DNA of 64,000 bases, taken from the NCBI GenBank assembly GCA_041744375.1, contig JBGTLA010000130.1, positions 1-64,000 of the forward strand, in the 5' to 3' direction. The first letter of the stretch is position 1; each line of letters begins with the position of its first letter. Under the pieces are notes generated by a model. The model was given only the letters and a program-made list of their open reading frames with translations, made no database searches and was not told where the DNA came from. Origin of the DNA: JBGTLA01 sp041744375 (GTDB taxonomy: Bacteria > Actinomycetota > Acidimicrobiia > Spongiisociales > ZC4RG35). Position numbers and translations under genes: made by a program. This document shows positions 60,950 to 64,000 of the stretch, piece by piece.

Positions 60950-63900
60950 CTATCCGAGGACAACCTCGACGTGGTGGGTGGCGCCATCGTCGACGAGGTC
61001 GATATCGGATCCGGCGGGTTGGGTCCTGTCGTCCACCGTCAACCGGACAACACCCTTGGTGGCGCCGTCGGGATTGTGAACCCGGACCTCGTAGAGCGAC
61101 GAGTGGTAGCGGAAGGTGATCGAGAATTCTCGCCAGGCGCGGGGAATGCAGGGATCCACCGCGAGACGCGTGCCACGCAGATGGAAGCCAAGGATCCACT
61201 CCACCCCGGCCCGATACATCCACCCCGCCGATCCGGTGTACCAGGTCCAGCCCCCCCGCCCGACGTGGGGCGGCTCGGAGTAGACGTCGGCCGCAACCAC
61301 GTATGGCTCGACCCGGTATCGGTGGACTCCTGCCCTCGTGCTGGCGTGGTTGATCGGGTTGAGGAGCCCGAACAGCTCGCCGGCCCGGTCACCGTCACCC
61401 AGAGTGGCGAAGGCGATGACGGACCAGATGGCGGCGTGGGTGTATTGACCCCCGTTCTCGCGCACGCCCGGCAGATAGCCCTTGATATAGCCCGGATCGA
61501 CCTCCCACTTGTCGAACGGCGGGGTGAAGAGCAATACCAGGCCATCCCCCGGGTGGACCAGGTATTCCTGCACCGAGGCCATCGCCCGTTGGGCGCGCTG
61601 CTGTCGGGCGCCACCGTGGATGACCGACCAGGACTGGGCGATCGAGTCGATCCGGCACTCCTCACTGTCCGACGATCCGAGCGGGGTCCCGTCGTCGAAG
61701 AAGGCGCGGCGGTACCAGTCGCCGTCCCATGCCTCCGCTTCGAGATTGTTCCTCAGCTCCTCCGCGGCGTTGCGCCAGGCCACCGCCAGGTTCGACCGGT
61801 CCAGCTTGTCGGCGATGTCGGCGAACCGTCTCAGGTTTGCATCGAGGAACCAGCCCAGCCAGACGCTCTCACCTCGCCCTTCTCGCCCCACCCGGTTCAT
61901 GCCGTCGTTCCAGTCTCCCGTGCCGATCAGCGGGAGGCCGCGCTCCCCCATCCGAGACACGGCTCGCTCCAGCGCCCGCCGGCAGTGGTCGAACACGGTC
62001 CCCTGCACTTCCGATGTCTGCGGGGCGATGTAGGCCTCGTCCTCGTGGGGTTCGAGCTGGGGTCCTCGGAGATAGGGCACATCCACCGCCAGGAGTTCCT
62101 CGTCGCCGGTCACCTCGACATAGTGGGCGACGGCGTACGGGAGCCACAGGTAGTCATCGGAAATCCTGGTTCGCACCCCCTTGCCAGAGGGTTCATGCCA
62201 CCAGTGGAGCACGTCGCCCTCCATGAACTGGTGGGCGGCGGCCCGAAGCAGATGCTCACGGGCCATCTTGCGCATCGGAACCACCAACGCCATCACGTCC
62301 TGGAGTTGGTCACGGAAGCCGTAGGCGCCGCCGGCCTGGTAGAAGGCCGACCGGGCCAGCACCCGACAGGCCAGGGTCTGGTAGAGAAGCCAGTGGTTGA
62401 TCATGAAGTCGAACGAGCGGTCCGGGGTCTTGACGCGCACGGTCCCCAGCACATCTCTCCAGTTCGTGGCCACCTCGGACCCGATCGCCTCTGCCTCAGC
62501 CCGGCGATAGCGCTCGACGAGCGTCCGTGCCTCGCTGGCGTCAGCGCCCTGGCCCAACAGGAATCGCATCTCGATCTCCTCGTCGGCCGCCAGGACGATT
62601 CGCCGTTGGAGGGCGGCGCACGGATCGACCCCCATCCCGACGCGACCCGACAGTCCCGACGTCCGGTGCAGGGCAGCCGGATAGTCGACACTGCCGTGCC
62701 GACCGAGGAACTCGGTCCGGTCGGTAGTCACCGTGACCTCGCCGGCTCCCAGGTCGGCGAACGCCACCCTTTCGCCGAAATCCCCGTTCCAGGGGTTGCG
62801 GGCGAGGAGGGCACCCGTTGCCTCGTCCCGTCCCGTGATGATCTGCCTCGCCGGGGCGGCCCGGGTGACTCCCAGTACCCACTCGACGTAGGCGGTGACC
62901 GACAGCCTTCGTCGCCGGCCGCTCACGTTCCGTATGCGGAGGCGGGAAACCTTGACCGGATCGTCGAGTGGCACCGTCTGATGGAGTCGCAGCGAGATCC
63001 CTCGGGTGGTGTGCTCGAACTCAGAGAACCCGGGACCGTGACGCGCCACGTAGAAGTCCTGGTCCCGAATCGGGAGGGCGGTGGGTCCCCACAATTCCCC
63101 ACTGTCTTCGTCCCGAATGTAGAGGACCTCGCCAGGAGGGTCGGCAACGGCGTCGTTGGACCAGGGAGTGAGCTGGTTCTCCCGGCTGTTCTCCGACCAG
63201 CTGAACCCGGACCCCGACTCCGACACACAGAAGCCGAACCGGGAATTGGCGACCACGTTGATCCACGGGGCCGGAGACCACTGCTCCTCTCCCAACACCA
63301 CGACGTACTCGGTCCCGTCGGCGGCGAAGCCGCCGAGTCCGTTGGGAAACTCGAGCTCGAGCCTGGGAGAAGTCGCCGCCGGGTGGGCAGGGGTCGCCGT
63401 GGGCTTCTCTCCGCCTGCGGACGGCTCGGCGGTAGGTCGCCGGGCGATCTGGTCGGCCAGCGTCCCGTGATGGCTCAGCAGGACCGCCCGGGCCGAGAAT
63501 TGGAGGACGGCACGGTCGTCGTCGGAGAGCACAGGCCCGTCGAGCACGAACACTCCTCCTTGGGGCGCCGGGCCCGGCTGGCGCCCTTGCTCACGGACCA
63601 GGCTGTCGATGGCGTCTCGTAGGTCCTGGGCGTAGGAGCCCGGCTTCTCGTTGATGACCACCAGGTCGGCGTATAGGCCTTTGCTCTGCCAGTACTCCTG
63701 GGCCCTGAGCAGGTCTCGTACGAGTCCCCGCTCTTCGGGCTGGTCGATCCGGGCGAGGACGATCGGAATGTCACCGGAGATTCCATGTTGCCAGAGCCCG
63801 GCCTGGCCCATCGAGGGGGCGGCGTGGCGGGTCGAATTCGCCTGGACGGGATCGGAGTAGATCAGGCCGGCTGCCAGTTGCTGGAAGATATGGGCGTTTT

Positions 63901-64000
63901 CGGGTTCGATCCTAAGGTGATGCAGGCGGACCTGGGCCTGGGTCCAGGCCAGGGTCAGGGTCCTGTAGAAGGATGCGGTGTCGGAGTACTTGTCTATCAA
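60950..64000 (-). CDS. GH94/GT36 glycoside phosphorylase or cyclic beta-1,2-glucan synthase-type protein, C-terminal part (cut by window end)
   Basis: At least 1016 residues are in the window and the frame runs off the right edge. Early residues resemble the segment between the GT and GH94 halves of NdvB/ChvB-type proteins (YRTLTLAWTQAQVRLHHLRI, IPIVLARIDQPEERGLVRDLLRAQEYW). Then come a supersandwich domain (GLGGFAADGTEYVVVL, NSRFGFCVSESGSGFSWSENSREN) and the (alpha/alpha)6 barrel with GGAYGFRDQLQD, GTGDWNDGMN (catalytic Asp), VRENGGQYTHAAIW and GGWTWYTGSAGWMYRAGVEWILG. The function is phosphorolysis or chain-length control of beta-1,2- or beta-1,3-glucan. A perfect stop at 60950 is followed closely by the truncated SLH gene. 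Confidence 0.88.
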   Translation of the reverse strand: MIDKYSDTASFYRTLTLAWTQAQVRLHHLRIEPENAHIFQQLAAGLIYSDPVQANSTRHAAPSMGQAGLWQHGISGDIPIVLARIDQPEERGLVRDLLRAQEYWQSKGLYADLVVINEKPGSYAQDLRDAIDSLVREQGRQPGPAPQGGVFVLDGPVLSDDDRAVLQFSARAVLLSHHGTLADQIARRPTAEPSAGGEKPTATPAHPAATSPRLELEFPNGLGGFAADGTEYVVVLGEEQWSPAPWINVVANSRFGFCVSESGSGFSWSENSRENQLTPWSNDAVADPPGEVLYIRDEDSGELWGPTALPIRDQDFYVARHGPGFSEFEHTTRGISLRLHQTVPLDDPVKVSRLRIRNVSGRRRRLSVTAYVEWVLGVTRAAPARQIITGRDEATGALLARNPWNGDFGERVAFADLGAGEVTVTTDRTEFLGRHGSVDYPAALHRTSGLSGRVGMGVDPCAALQRRIVLAADEEIEMRFLLGQGADASEARTLVERYRRAEAEAIGSEVATNWRDVLGTVRVKTPDRSFDFMINHWLLYQTLACRVLARSAFYQAGGAYGFRDQLQDVMALVVPMRKMAREHLLRAAAHQFMEGDVLHWWHEPSGKGVRTRISDDYLWLPYAVAHYVEVTGDEELLAVDVPYLRGPQLEPHEDEAYIAPQTSEVQGTVFDHCRRALERAVSRMGERGLPLIGTGDWNDGMNRVGREGRGESVWLGWFLDANLRRFADIADKLDRSNLAVAWRNAAEELRNNLEAEAWDGDWYRRAFFDDGTPLGSSDSEECRIDSIAQSWSVIHGGARQQRAQRAMASVQEYLVHPGDGLVLLFTPPFDKWEVDPGYIKGYLPGVRENGGQYTHAAIWSVIAFATLGDGDRAGELFGLLNPINHASTRAGVHRYRVEPYVVAADVYSEPPHVGRGGWTWYTGSAGWMYRAGVEWILGFHLRGTRLAVDPCIPRAWREFSITFRYHSSLYEVRVHNPDGATKGVVRLTVDDRTQPAGSDIDLVDDGATHHVEVVLG

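Noticed and set aside
60971..63622. An 883-codon open frame on the plus strand
   Set aside because: It is the exact antisense of the GH94 gene; high-GC codon bias creates it, and its sequence has no family resemblance.
1..64000. CRISPR arrays, rRNA genes, prophage or integrase genes
   Set aside because: No regularly spaced direct repeats, no rRNA-like conserved words and no integrase or phage structural motifs were seen.

Overview
The window looks like a chromosomal segment of a high-GC actinobacterium, most probably of the class Acidimicrobiia or a relative. The clues are lipoproteins whose lipobox is followed by Thr/Ala-rich linkers, SLH modules of the form found in that class (NDRFCPDDPVTRGQMAAF), WD40 and FHA-cyclase genes, many GTG/TTG starts, and dense ATGA/GTGA/TTGA coupling. 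This placement is an inference from style; there is no rRNA or marker gene here.

Layout. 0-1.6 kb: a WD40 gene (cut by the left edge) overlapping an FHA + class III cyclase gene. 1.9-3.5 kb: decayed genes, mainly an RND/MMPL exporter broken by frameshifts. 3.6-4.2 kb: a VapBC toxin-antitoxin pair. 4.2-5.7 kb: almost gene-free, with a tiny ORF and a 32-bp sequence that recurs at 59.8 kb. 5.7-30.5 kb: a large catabolic island in several divergent operons. It holds two RidA proteins, three enolase-superfamily enzymes, two Gfo/Idh/MocA oxidoreductases, an RraA-like protein, a degenerate metallo-beta-lactamase-fold protein, a U32-like protein, a creatininase, two unusual M20 proteins, two PF04909 amidohydrolases, an IclR regulator, a PotDBCA-like ABC transporter, a formamidase, a dimethylformamidase-like protein, an EamA exporter, a phosphotriesterase-family enzyme and a D-2-hydroxyacid dehydrogenase. 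30.9-37.9 kb: a lower-GC block with a branched-chain-amino-acid-type (Liv) ABC transporter, MarR regulator, SDR and an unknown protein, probably acquired by transfer. 38.2-39.5 kb: a decayed ISL3 transposase. 40.2-57.2 kb: a second catabolic island with an aminotransferase, an oligopeptide-type SBP and Opp ABC genes, a beta-hydroxyacid dehydrogenase, an FAD oxidoreductase, an XRE-cupin regulator, two amidases, two alpha/beta hydrolases, an amidohydrolase and a RidA. 57.4-64 kb: a gene remnant, an MFS transporter, an ABM-domain monooxygenase, a truncated TolB/SLH gene and a very large GH94/GT36 gene running off the right edge.

How the genes work together. In the first island six promoter regions carry the inverted repeat TTGCG-N5-CGCAA (four perfect cores, two with one mismatch). 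They cover nearly every operon from 5.7 to 30.5 kb, including the promoter shared by the IclR gene and the transporter, so the island reads as one IclR regulon. Gene content suggests uptake of a nitrogen-containing, probably amide or cationic compound, hydrolysis of C-N bonds, then dehydration, redox and aldol steps. The substrate cannot be named from sequence. Several enzymes lack canonical active-site residues: both M20 proteins lack the catalytic Glu, the MBL-fold protein lacks HxHxDH, and all three enolase-superfamily members have Tyr where MLE-type enzymes have the second Lys.

In the second island a different 12-bp near-palindrome (consensus TCARTATAYTGA), in four cases with a weaker copy about 20 bp away, lies upstream of five transcription units including the XRE-cupin gene. 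That makes the island a candidate second local regulon, built around amide and peptide-like substrates.
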